A stretch of 14,510 nt of DNA, from positions 1-14,510 of the forward strand of contig JBEGQX010000285.1 of NCBI GenBank assembly GCA_041180805.1, written 5' to 3'. The position numbers were made by a program, and so were the translations under genes. The notes beneath the pieces were generated by a model. That model saw only the letters and a list, made by a program, of their open reading frames with translations, searched no databases and was not told the DNA's origin. The stretch's first letter is position 1. Each line of letters opens with the position of its first letter. This DNA comes from JBEGQX01 sp041180805. GTDB taxonomy: Bacteria; Planctomycetota; Planctomycetia; Gemmatales; Gemmataceae. This document shows, piece after piece, positions 7,262-14,510 of the stretch.

Positions 7262-8425
7262 TTATTTTGAGGGTTGTTCCAGCTTTAGCAATTCCTCGGC
7301 ATCCGTCACAGCTTGCGCATCCTTCATGCGTTGGGCCTTTACGAATTCATCGACAGCCTTGCTTCCCTTGCAGGATAACGCATAACGAAGCACTGCTTTG
7401 CGCACTATGGGGATTTTCTTATAAGAATCCTTTTCTTGCAATGCCAGCACCTTGTCGGCCTGATCCCAAATTTGCCATTTCCTAAGATCCTCGATCGCAA
7501 GATCGGCAATATCTTCCTGTTCCAAAAGAATCATGATTCCATCCACCAATTGTTTTTTCGGCAGAAGATCTGGCATGAACTCAAGGAAGAAGCGAATTGC
7601 TCTTAATGCGGCATAACGAAAAAGAAACTCTTTCTTGGGGTTTGTGAGAATCGAGGAAAGATATTCCCAGCCTTTAAGCTTGTCCAGCATGATATAAGCC
7701 GCAAAAACCCCATCAATACCGCTGGCCGTCTGTTTTTCCGGGTCATCCAACATTTTTCTAAGAACCGAAGCATCTTCATTTTTCCCACAATGACCAAGAA
7801 TGGATGCATATAAACCCATTTTGAAATTTGCGGTGCCGGAACTGTTCAGCCATCCAAGAACCTTCTCTCGGGAGAAGGATTTTGCAGCGTCCGCAAATTC
7901 CTTGTAACCAGCGTTGCCGAATTCCTTGTAAGCATCGTTGGAAATTTCAGTGTCAGAATTTTCAAGATAATCAAAATAAAAACTTAGCTTCTTCGCCACA
8001 GGCTGGTCTTTGAGAGCAAGAGCCCCCTGTAGGTACTTCACAATATCACTGTCAGGAGGAATCGCCACACCACGGTAAGGGTCAAGTTTCTCTTTGTAAA
8101 CCTCGCAAAAAAGCAGAAACTTATATTTGCCATCCTTGTCTGGGGGAACATAGCGGGGAAGGGTAAGCGATTTGCTTTGTTTGCGAATCGGATGATCCTT
8201 GATGACCGAAAGAACTTCGAATTCCGTGGTTCCATCCGTCCCATCGGCATTTCCAAGCTTCGCATTTTTAAGGTTTCCAAAAAGAACCATGCTAGCCTGA
8301 TTCACTTCACCCACCAGGGTTTGTCCCTGCATCGTGCAAAAGGGGCATGCGATTAGAGACTGGCCAGCCAGCCATAAAATGGCGAGAACCAATCCAATTG
8401 AAAAACACAAAACCAATCTCTTCAT
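7262..8425 (-). CDS. Secreted CxxC-start protein, paralog 1 (CPFC; HEAT-like C-terminal part)
   Basis: Paralog of the neighbouring downstream gene, same length (387 residues). A signal peptide (hydrophobic 4-26) is followed by CPFC (Cys 27, Cys 30), a beta-type region (MVLFGNL 46-52, FEVLSVIKD, FLLFCEV, DPYRGV 115-120) and a helical region with HEAT-like character (MGLYASILGHCG 203-214, IADLAIEDLR 306-315, IVRKAVLRYAL 340-350). The CxxC in the mature N-terminus, followed by a strand containing A-x-V-h-F, recalls the start of netrin/TIMP-like (NTR) domains; this is a resemblance, not an identification. The ATG follows AGGTG by 5 bases. The gene starts 15 bases after the His-rich permease-subunit gene, so it is very likely in that operon, which suggests an extracytoplasmic role linked to the permease or its metal. 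Planctomycetes appear to carry many secreted proteins that start with CPFC, from memory and unchecked. Confidence 0.82.
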   Translation of the reverse strand: MKRLVLCFSIGLVLAILWLAGQSLIACPFCTMQGQTLVGEVNQASMVLFGNLKNAKLGNADGTDGTTEFEVLSVIKDHPIRKQSKSLTLPRYVPPDKDGKYKFLLFCEVYKEKLDPYRGVAIPPDSDIVKYLQGALALKDQPVAKKLSFYFDYLENSDTEISNDAYKEFGNAGYKEFADAAKSFSREKVLGWLNSSGTANFKMGLYASILGHCGKNEDASVLRKMLDDPEKQTASGIDGVFAAYIMLDKLKGWEYLSSILTNPKKEFLFRYAALRAIRFFLEFMPDLLPKKQLVDGIMILLEQEDIADLAIEDLRKWQIWDQADKVLALQEKDSYKKIPIVRKAVLRYALSCKGSKAVDEFVKAQRMKDAQAVTDAEELLKLEQPSK

Positions 8426-8440
8426 TTCGCACCTGCAATC

Positions 8441-9436
8441 CTAATTTGCATAGGGATTCGAGTCTTGGGGTACAACTTTGATCAAATCATCGTTCAGTTT
8501 ATGTTCGGCATCCGGGTACAGGATCAATGCAGTGATAAACTGGTCGTTATCTTTCCGCTTTAAAAAGTGCACACGCCCGGTAACCTGAACCCATTTGTTG
8601 CGATAGCCCTTCCAATTGATTTTTTCCATGGATGCGGGATCCACCATGATGACGGAATTAAGCGGCACCGCATCCGCTGCACAGCAATTTATCTTGAATC
8701 GTATCAGCGAAAACCTTTTTTCATCCTCTCCAACATATTTCCCAACGAGTCTTACAGTCTTGCCCTCATAGTGATTACGGCTCTCCTGACTCATCGCAGC
8801 CATTTCCAGTTGCAGGAACCCAACATTAAAATCAACGCCCTTTTCCGCCACGGCCCCAACCTCACCGAATTGGGAAAGGTCCACAGCCTTAACATTGCTA
8901 AAAACTTCGTTTGGCAAATTAAGAAAGTACAGGATTACCGGCAACGCAAGCACCATAAACCGCCAGGGAGCCATGTCATGGGAATGGCCACAATCTTCAT
9001 GAGAATGGTCATGTCCACAACCATCATGATTATGATCGTGATGCTGACCATGATCATGGTGGTGGCAATTCTCTTGCCCCGATTTATCGTTTTCCAAGTG
9101 ATGGTGATGGTGGTCACAATTTTCACCATGATGATCATGATCGCATTTGGCATCCGATTTAAGGATCGAAATTTCACGCCACAAAGCAATCGCCCTCAAG
9201 GCAATCATCACTAAAAGTGCAACTGCGCCCACAAGAACCCAAACATGAAACTTGGGGTGAAGAATAATGGATAACTTTCGCCCATAGACCACACTATCTG
9301 TTCCCTGGCCGGAAACAGGGTAGGGAAACCAAAGAAATACACACACAAGAGCAATGGCAAGGGCAAAACTTAGGGACAATACCTGCTCGGTAATGTACTC
9401 CGATTTTGAACCATGGTGATGATGTTCGTGAGCCAT
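8441..9436 (-). CDS. TIGR03943/DUF1980-family permease subunit with His/Cys-rich loop
   Basis: Membrane protein of 331 residues, partner of UPF0718 permeases (as in the B. subtilis YcgQ/YcgR pair). The N-terminus is HEHHHH (3-8). Membrane segments lie at about 17-39, 64-85 and 159-176. Between the second and third, residues 98-154 hold 21 His and 5 Cys, a loop that surely binds metal ions. The C-terminal domain (about 200-320) has the family mark NCCAADAVP at 250-258 flanked by EGKTVRLVGK and KWVQVTGRV, an OB-like DUF1980 region. The ATG at 9436 is chosen since GAGGT precedes it and it begins 7 bases after the permease stop; an in-frame extension to 9517 would overlap the permease and lacks such a site. 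This family and its permease have been linked to zinc homeostasis by gene neighbourhood in other bacteria; the transported species here is unproven. Confidence 0.88.
   Translation of the reverse strand: MAHEHHHHGSKSEYITEQVLSLSFALAIALVCVFLWFPYPVSGQGTDSVVYGRKLSIILHPKFHVWVLVGAVALLVMIALRAIALWREISILKSDAKCDHDHHGENCDHHHHHLENDKSGQENCHHHDHGQHHDHNHDGCGHDHSHEDCGHSHDMAPWRFMVLALPVILYFLNLPNEVFSNVKAVDLSQFGEVGAVAEKGVDFNVGFLQLEMAAMSQESRNHYEGKTVRLVGKYVGEDEKRFSLIRFKINCCAADAVPLNSVIMVDPASMEKINWKGYRNKWVQVTGRVHFLKRKDNDQFITALILYPDAEHKLNDDLIKVVPQDSNPYAN
8975..9145 (-). repeat. Low-complexity CAT/GAT tract encoding the His/Cys/Asp-rich loop
   Basis: This stretch is a degenerate run of CAT, CAC and GAT codons for residues 98-154 of the permease subunit. 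Its reduced base content creates long spurious open frames on the opposite strand. Such tracts change length easily by slippage, so loop length probably varies between relatives. Confidence 0.7.
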
Positions 9437-9443
9437 TTTTACC

Positions 9444-10484
9444 TCACTTTTCCAACCCGGATGCAACGGGGTCAACCTTGGGATGGAAATATTTAGGGGC
9501 AAGGTTCTCCCAGGCAAGATGCAGCAACATCGAATAAATGAACACTTGAATGATAACAGAAATAAAGATGGTCCATATCAGTCTGGGTCGAAAAACCCTT
9601 GTATACATCATGTAAAGCTTCAAATCCAACATCGGCCCCAACACAAGGAACGCAGCCTTGGCGGCAGGCCTAAGTGTCACAAAACTGGCAGCCACAAAAG
9701 CATCTGCCTCGCTACAAAGGCAAAGCACGACCGCAAGCGACATCATGAGTAATACCGCAAGAACAATATGAGAACGAGAGAGTTCCGCGATGGCATCATG
9801 GGTTAACCAAATTCGAGTGAATGCGGCTAGCAGGGCGCCTATGGTTAGAAAAACAGTAATGTCAATAAAGTCATGCAAGGCAGTCTGGGATATTCTTCCA
9901 AACCGCACAAGCAAGGCATCCTTTTTTCCATTTTCTTCCAGAACTTCCAGTTCCATTTTGGATTGAGGCAACGCAGTCAGCTTTAGCAAACTGTTGCCAT
10001 GCTTTTGGTACAATCGCTCCACCACAAGACTTGTGACTACTGAAACCACATAGGCCATCAAGCCCCTCGCCAACATCATCATCCATCCGCCCATTTGATA
10101 GCTGATTTTTCCAGACTCGGTGGCGTTTTCCATCCCATCAAAAGCCACAAATGTGCTTAGCAACACCACCGGGTTCACCACTGGTCCGGCCAGCAAGTAT
10201 GCCGTACAAGAACTCAAGGGCAGGCCCTTGCGAAGCAACCTGCGCATCACAGGGATAATTCCGCACTCACACATGGGAAAAATCAAGCCAAGGACAGCAC
10301 CCAGGGCAATAGCCCGAAATTTACTTTTGGGCATGATCCGGGCGACCAAACTTTGCGGAAGGAATTCCTCAAGCACACCCGCCACGATGGATCCCAGCAC
10401 AATAAAGGGCAGGGCCTCGTAAAATATACTTGTAAAAATCAGGAAGAAGTCCTTGATTCTGTCAAAAGCCTGATTGGTATCCAC
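9444..10484 (-). CDS. UPF0718 permease (DUF318, COG0701)
   Basis: Polytopic inner-membrane protein of 346 residues with about eight membrane segments in two halves joined by a charged loop (about 160-200). The first half has FPMCECGIIP at 69-78 followed by GLPLSSCTAYLLAGPVVNPVVLLST (87-111, with Pro 101 and Asn 104), the signature of the family. The second half has the matching LCLCSEADAFVAASF at 254-268, which shows the family's internal duplication; the two CxC pairs (72/74 and 255/257) are possible metal or metalloid contact points. The start is GTG at 10484; no in-frame ATG lies nearby upstream and the Shine-Dalgarno is weak. The gene is followed after 7 bases by its DUF1980 partner, the standard pairing. 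Substrates are not settled for the family; the context of His-rich partner and ABC-3 metal permease favours a transition metal. Confidence 0.9.
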   Translation of the reverse strand: MDTNQAFDRIKDFFLIFTSIFYEALPFIVLGSIVAGVLEEFLPQSLVARIMPKSKFRAIALGAVLGLIFPMCECGIIPVMRRLLRKGLPLSSCTAYLLAGPVVNPVVLLSTFVAFDGMENATESGKISYQMGGWMMMLARGLMAYVVSVVTSLVVERLYQKHGNSLLKLTALPQSKMELEVLEENGKKDALLVRFGRISQTALHDFIDITVFLTIGALLAAFTRIWLTHDAIAELSRSHIVLAVLLMMSLAVVLCLCSEADAFVAASFVTLRPAAKAAFLVLGPMLDLKLYMMYTRVFRPRLIWTIFISVIIQVFIYSMLLHLAWENLAPKYFHPKVDPVASGLEK

Positions 10485-10540
10485 AGTTGCTCATTCATCC
10501 GGAAGTGTTAAGCCAGCAATTCACCAAATACCACAATTTC

Positions 10541-10569
10541 ATTCTCAGCTTTCAACAAACGGTTATCAA
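10541..10569 (-). promoter_or_regulatory. Possible promoter for the permease operon
   Basis: In the 125-base gap upstream of the UPF0718 gene, the minus strand reads TTGATA (10569-10564), a 17-base spacer and GAGAAT (10546-10541), 5/6 and 4/6 matches to -35 and -10 boxes. It is the widest gap in the minus-strand block, so a promoter here is sensible. I looked for a Zur/Fur-type palindrome around it and saw none that was convincing. Confidence 0.25.
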
Positions 10570-10609
10570 GTAGATCTTTTGATGTTGACCAAGTTTCAAT
10601 GGATAAAGG

Positions 10610-11593
10610 CTAAGATTTTGAAGACGAGACCCTGCCAAGAAGGGATTTTGAAACCACCATGGAGATAAAAAACAGCATAACGCTAAGCATGACAATCGTT
10701 CCCGAAACCCCAAAACGCACACCGGTGCGAACCTGTAACTCCCAACTTGCTCCCAATCCCCCCAAGCAGACAAAAAGGCTTAACATTACGGTTATCCAAA
10801 ATACCGCCCGAATGTTTTTTCCAAGGTTGAATGCCGTGGCTGCGGGAACAATCAGCAGGGCATTAATGAGCAGCACACCCACATAACGCAGGCAAAGGTT
10901 TACAATCAGCGCCAGCATCATCACAAAAAGGTAATAAAGAAGCGTCACATGAAACTTACGGGACAGGGCCAGACTGGTGTTGAAACTGCTAAAAACCAGC
11001 GAATTAAAGAAGAAGTAAAGGAACACCCAAGAAACAACCGCAAGCAATGCTATGTAGATGATCTCCGGCGAACTTACAAACAGGGGATCGCCGAAAAGAA
11101 AATCCTCAAGGCTGAAAACACTTCGGTCATTGATGATATTTTTTAGCATGGCTGCAAATCCCAGCGAAAAGGCAAAAAACACTCCTATAACGGTGTCACT
11201 TGCCAATCCAGTCTGGGAACGAACATAAGCGATCCCTGCGCCAACACTTACGCCAAACACAACCATGATTGGGGTCACCCATTGCCAGAATTCCTCTTTG
11301 GGACGAATCCCCAAAAGAAAAAATTCGAATAGCACATAACCAAGGCTGACCCCTGCAAAAGCGCAGTGAGCCAGGGCATCACTAAAAAAAGCCATTCGAT
11401 TACCAACGACCAGCGAACCAACAGATCCGCAAGCCAAGGCAACAAAAGCCAGGGCAAGCATCGCCCTTAGATTAAATGCCTGGTTTAGAAATGATCCCTC
11501 AGGAAACTGCAAAGCAAGATGATTCAACAGACCATCCAGCCAATGGTCGCCGGCGGCCTGTCCAAACAACAAACTTGCTTGAAACTCATTCAT
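10610..11593 (-). CDS. Metal ABC transporter permease (ABC-3 family, ZnuB/TroC/MntB-like)
   Basis: Integral membrane subunit of an ABC importer for zinc, manganese or iron. The 327-residue protein has about eight hydrophobic segments. Family marks are GNRMAFFSDALAHCAFAGVSLG at about 64-85 (the usual form is lxfxGDAlsHaalpGvalg), TVIGVFFAFSLGFA, EDFLFGDPLFVS and YVGVLLINALLIVPAATA near the C-terminal third, the last very diagnostic. A 40-residue N-terminal stretch before the first membrane segment is longer than usual. The matching ATPase and solute-binding protein are not in the window; upstream is an aminotransferase instead. The ATG lies 12 bases after that gene's stop with no visible Shine-Dalgarno, so translation may depend on coupling to it. 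The metal cannot be told from this subunit; zinc or manganese are the usual choices. Confidence 0.9.
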   Translation of the reverse strand: MNEFQASLLFGQAAGDHWLDGLLNHLALQFPEGSFLNQAFNLRAMLALAFVALACGSVGSLVVGNRMAFFSDALAHCAFAGVSLGYVLFEFFLLGIRPKEEFWQWVTPIMVVFGVSVGAGIAYVRSQTGLASDTVIGVFFAFSLGFAAMLKNIINDRSVFSLEDFLFGDPLFVSSPEIIYIALLAVVSWVFLYFFFNSLVFSSFNTSLALSRKFHVTLLYYLFVMMLALIVNLCLRYVGVLLINALLIVPAATAFNLGKNIRAVFWITVMLSLFVCLGGLGASWELQVRTGVRFGVSGTIVMLSVMLFFISMVVSKSLLGRVSSSKS

Positions 11594-11605
11594 GAAGGAG
11601 CCGGA

Positions 11606-13030
11606 TCAGGATTTCACAAAGGCGCCAGATGCCGGATTATGGGCATGCTGGGCCAGAGGCTGTAGCAATTGGTGCATGAGTCGCATACTGGTTGCAGCCT
11701 GCTGTGCAGTGATCACAATCGGGGGAGAAACTCGCACAACTTTTCTTGCCAGGGGTCCAAGCAAGTGAATACCTTCTCCTTTTGAATCACCTTTATAGCA
11801 TGCTTCAACCATCGCGCATGCCCATTCATGAGAGGTCTTTCCAGCCCAATCCTTCATCTCGACTCCCCAGACCATGCCCTCTTTCTCGCCACGAACATTC
11901 GCAACAAAAGGCAGATCTTTTTTAAGGGCAATCAGCCCTTCTTCAATAACCCGGGATGCCTGACGGGAATTCTCCATCACCCTGGGATCGGCAAATTCTT
12001 CTAGCGTTGCAATCACCGCAGCACAACATATGGGATTGGCACTCCAAGTGTCAGAACCTTCACCATATTCCAAGGCACTAAAAAGATCCTGCCTGCCAAC
12101 AACCGCGGCCACAGGAACACCATTTCCCAAACCTTTACCCAAAACAACAATATCAGGCTCCAAACCATAAGCCTGATAAGCAAACAGAGATGAAGTACGG
12201 CCAAAGTTCGCCTGAACTTCGTCCAGGATGAAGATGATGTCTTTCTCTCTACAAAATTGTTCAAGCATCTGCAGATATTGTTTGGGTGGGTGATAGGAAC
12301 CACCACCACCAAGATAAGGTTCTGTAACCAATACCCCAAGTTTTCTACCAAACTGATTCCATAGATCATCAAGTTCCTTGCGGAAAGGGGCGGGATCAAA
12401 ATGCTTTTCCCTCATGGAAACGTCCATACATTCCGCCATGGGAAACGATATAAACTTTACCCGGGGATCCCTTTCGCGGTCCGATTCGGAACCAGTTATC
12501 GCATTAGCAAGGCCTTTTTTGCCATGAAACCCAAAACGCGTCGCAAGGATCATATCGCGGTTGCGATCGCGTGCCATGGCAGCCCAAATAGCCTTTTGAA
12601 TTCCCTCCGAACCGGAGGCGGCCCAGAGAACTTGCTGCATTCGCTTTCCACCGGGCCCGTTAAACATCACATCCACCAGCATTTCAGTGGCTTTGATTTC
12701 CACCGAAGTGATCGCATTGTAAGCGGTCATGGTAATGGCTTCAAAAAACTCGTTACCAGAGGCTGCTTGTCCAGCTTTATCCCATTCCATCAACTCAAAA
12801 AAACGCTTTGTCCAGCGAACGGGGTTATGGCCCAGATTTGCGACAAGAACACCCGAGGTAAAATCGTAAAGCCTGCGATTTTCAGGAGTCCAATGAAAGA
12901 TTCCCGAACTGCGCGCAAGAATGGCCTGACTGGGGGTAAAGGTTCGAAGAGACTTGGGTTCGACTTTCGCCAGATGCTTTCGCAGATCATTAGAAACATT
13001 TTCGCCAGGATGGTGAACTGCAGGATTCAT
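11606..13030 (-). CDS. Class III PLP-dependent aminotransferase
   Basis: Cytoplasmic enzyme of 474 residues, of the usual length for class III (omega/ornithine/GABA-type) aminotransferases. Visible motifs are FTSGVLVANLGHNP at 57-70, phosphate-binding SGSEG at 139-143, the PLP-ring contact FHG at 168-170, ILDEVQANFGRT at 268-279 with Asp 270 holding the pyridine nitrogen, and the PLP Lys 299 in VLGKGLGNGVPVAAVVG. The C-terminal KVVRVSPPIVIT (430-441) is the usual final strand. All catalytic residues are present. The amino donor and acceptor cannot be told; GABA, ornithine, diaminobutyrate or an amino sugar/cyclitol ketone are possible. AGAGGT stands before the ATG at 13030, so the start is well supported. 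A Gfo/Idh/MocA oxidoreductase lies 78 bases upstream in the same direction; a dehydrogenase-plus-aminotransferase pair is common in amino-sugar and cyclitol pathways, which is inference here. Confidence 0.92.
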   Translation of the reverse strand: MNPAVHHPGENVSNDLRKHLAKVEPKSLRTFTPSQAILARSSGIFHWTPENRRLYDFTSGVLVANLGHNPVRWTKRFFELMEWDKAGQAASGNEFFEAITMTAYNAITSVEIKATEMLVDVMFNGPGGKRMQQVLWAASGSEGIQKAIWAAMARDRNRDMILATRFGFHGKKGLANAITGSESDRERDPRVKFISFPMAECMDVSMREKHFDPAPFRKELDDLWNQFGRKLGVLVTEPYLGGGGSYHPPKQYLQMLEQFCREKDIIFILDEVQANFGRTSSLFAYQAYGLEPDIVVLGKGLGNGVPVAAVVGRQDLFSALEYGEGSDTWSANPICCAAVIATLEEFADPRVMENSRQASRVIEEGLIALKKDLPFVANVRGEKEGMVWGVEMKDWAGKTSHEWACAMVEACYKGDSKGEGIHLLGPLARKVVRVSPPIVITAQQAATSMRLMHQLLQPLAQHAHNPASGAFVKS

Positions 13031-13108
13031 GGTTAACCTCTTGGATTACCTTTTTGACAATTCCCTTAAGAATATCACGCGGAACAGACCAGGTACATAG
13101 CGATATGA

Positions 13109-14410
13109 CTAAACCTTTCCACCATACAAAACTTTATGTTCGGTTCGCCCTGGATGAAGCAGAACCAAACCTCCCTTTTGCGAATTCACTTCAACCACAC
13201 ATCCGTGCCGGCCTTTAGATTGCTCCAGAAGGATTGCCTCCATGGCCTGCACTATGGCCACGGTGTTCCTATCCGCCGACAGATCGTTGTAATTCAATTT
13301 CCGCATATCCTGCAACCGTTGACCGCGAGCCTCCGCGGTTCCCCCAAATTCAACCCAGGCAACCTCCTCAAAGAACCGCTGAATGACTTCCAATCCATAG
13401 CCACGCTGGCTCCTTTTGCCCCAAGGTTCCAAAAATGCACCGTTGTAATGATAGTTGGGAGTGTTCTTCAATTGATTAGGCGTACGATCTTCAACCGCCA
13501 TTTCAACACCACGCTTGCGCTGATGGGCATTCCAGATGGCATTATCAAATCGAAACTGAACCTCCTGCTCCACATAACCGGGGAAGTTTTCAGGATTCAC
13601 CCAACTTGTGTGAATATCAAAAGCTGCTTCGCGGCCATCAAAATAACGATAAGTAATCTGCAACTGGCAGGAATCCCAGGTGCTGCCATCCGGTTTACCA
13701 ACCAACCCACGCTGACCATTCGCTGTTATACGATGAAGGTTCCACCCGGCCTCCGTGGTGTGGCCTCCAAAAGAAAAATCAATCAGCTTGATGTAATGAA
13801 CAGCGACATAAGTGCCCGGGTTTCTTCCAGTGATCCACTCAGCAAACTGACTGGAACTGATCGACTTCGGTTCCAAAAGCGAACAATAGCCATTATTCAC
13901 ATGCTTGAAGACCCCATCGGCGTAATGGGTTCTCAACTTTTTATGATCAGGATCAGCAAGTTTGTGATAGACAACTTTTGCCAAGACTCCCTTTTCTTTA
14001 GCAAGGGACAACAAATCGTCGAGTTCATCCATGGATAGAACTGAAGGCTTTTCAATCAACACGTGCTTGCCAGCCAAAATGGCCGAACGGGCAGTCTGGT
14101 AATGGCGATCATCAGGCGTCGCAACACAAACCGCATCCACGCCAGAGTCAAGTAATTCCTTGACGGCGTGTTCCCCCTTGCAGTTGCGAAAAGGAGGCAA
14201 TAACCCCGCCATTTGCTGAAGATGCCTTTCACCCCGGGAACCAGTTCTGGAAGCGCTTGCAGTCCAACGAACAGCGACAGGTCCGGTGGCGGGGGAGTAG
14301 AGAGGGTGCTGAGCCAGATTGAGAAAAACAGGACGATAAGTTTCGTCAAAGATCATCCCCAAGCCAACCATGCCGACACGCAACACGCGATGAGATGAAG
14401 CATCCATCAT
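13109..14410 (-). CDS. Gfo/Idh/MocA-family NAD(P)-dependent oxidoreductase
   Basis: Sugar or cyclitol dehydrogenase-like protein, 433 residues from the ATG at 14410. The N-terminal Rossmann fold starts with RVGMVGLGMIFDE at 11-23 (Gly 13, 16, 18), continues with VDAVCVATPDDRHY at 91-104 and reaches the family's EKP motif at 120-122 (HVLIEKPSVLS). The C-terminal domain holds VYHKLADPDHKK at 147-158 and VAVHYIKLIDF at 202-212, where His 205 fits the family's catalytic His. It is longer than the typical 330-390 residues, mainly through a loop at 33-80 and a C-terminal extension. No export signal is seen at the chosen start, so cytoplasmic. An in-frame TTG at 14431 would add 7 residues but lacks a ribosome site; AAAGG lies about 14 bases before the chosen ATG, which is far. 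Substrate is unknown. Confidence 0.9.
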   Translation of the reverse strand: MMDASSHRVLRVGMVGLGMIFDETYRPVFLNLAQHPLYSPATGPVAVRWTASASRTGSRGERHLQQMAGLLPPFRNCKGEHAVKELLDSGVDAVCVATPDDRHYQTARSAILAGKHVLIEKPSVLSMDELDDLLSLAKEKGVLAKVVYHKLADPDHKKLRTHYADGVFKHVNNGYCSLLEPKSISSSQFAEWITGRNPGTYVAVHYIKLIDFSFGGHTTEAGWNLHRITANGQRGLVGKPDGSTWDSCQLQITYRYFDGREAAFDIHTSWVNPENFPGYVEQEVQFRFDNAIWNAHQRKRGVEMAVEDRTPNQLKNTPNYHYNGAFLEPWGKRSQRGYGLEVIQRFFEEVAWVEFGGTAEARGQRLQDMRKLNYNDLSADRNTVAIVQAMEAILLEQSKGRHGCVVEVNSQKGGLVLLHPGRTEHKVLYGGKV

Positions 14411-14490
14411 TTTCAAAGACCGACCTTTCAAAAGAAGCGGACCGGAGGAAAACCAACCAAGGCAGGATCGTTAGAAAGAAATAAGCTCCA

Positions 14491-14510
14491 ATGAAACATA
14501 AGATCCGTTA
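14491..14510 (+). CDS. Possible start of a divergent gene cut by the window edge
   Basis: ATGAAACATAAGATCCG at the right edge reads MKHKIR, a start typical of exported or ribosomal-type proteins, in an 80-base region that would serve two divergent genes. Only six codons are visible and no good Shine-Dalgarno precedes it, so it may be chance. Confidence 0.25.

Noticed and set aside
8975..9145. CAT/GAT-rich tract as a CRISPR array or satellite repeat
   Set aside because: No regular repeat unit or spacers; it is simply codons for His, Asp and Cys in a metal-binding loop.
8567..9214. Long plus-strand open frame opposite the His-rich permease subunit
   Set aside because: Its product is a run of Met, Ile and Val produced by the complement of CAT and GAT codons; the minus-strand gene has clear family motifs.
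9437..9517. Longer N-terminus for the DUF1980 subunit
   Set aside because: The extra 27 residues overlap the permease gene and show no feature, whereas the ATG at 9436 has GAGGT just before it.
10485..10609. Zur or Fur operator in the gap before the UPF0718 gene
   Set aside because: The AT-rich gap has AATT-flanked segments but no clear dyad of the expected form, so only a weak promoter was listed.
12401..13036. Plus-strand open frame of about 210 codons opposite the aminotransferase
   Set aside because: No recognisable motif or ribosome site, and it is fully antisense to a gene with all catalytic residues.
13136..14038. Plus-strand open frame of 300 codons opposite the oxidoreductase
   Set aside because: Antisense to a well-supported gene, with unlikely composition and no domain signature.

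Overview
The window reads as chromosomal DNA from a Gram-negative bacterium, most likely a planctomycete (Planctomycetota) or a close PVC relative. This is inferred from gene content: a Kdo/WaaP-type lipopolysaccharide kinase, a short HExxH lipoprotein, secreted beta-propeller proteins, two secreted proteins that open with CxxC (CPFC/CSIC) right after the signal peptide, and a Gfo/Idh/MocA oxidoreductase. No rRNA or other marker gene fixes the taxon. Coding density is high, base composition looks even and moderate by eye, and there is no sign of an insertion sequence, phage, CRISPR array or tRNA.

Left part, plus strand (1-6070): a protein with two tandem lipopolysaccharide-kinase-like domains; a lipoprotein with a zinc-metalloprotease motif (HELTH); coaB and coaC, the ligase and decarboxylase of coenzyme A synthesis, as separate genes 1 base apart and in the order opposite to the usual CoaBC fusion; a secreted SMP-30/gluconolactonase-type propeller; and a secreted PD40-repeat propeller.

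Right part, minus strand (6072-14410), in order of transcription: a Gfo/Idh/MocA oxidoreductase; a class III PLP aminotransferase; an ABC-3 (ZnuB/TroC-type) metal permease; then, after a 125-base gap, a tight run of four genes. These are a UPF0718 permease, its partner of the TIGR03943/DUF1980 family with a long His/Cys-rich loop, and two paralogous 387-residue secreted CxxC proteins. The two blocks converge with one base between their stop codons.

The most interesting part is 6072-11593: three membrane proteins tied to metal-ion handling, followed in the same apparent operon by two exported paralogs that may work with the permease outside the cytoplasm. All membership and function calls come from reading motifs; no database search was run.
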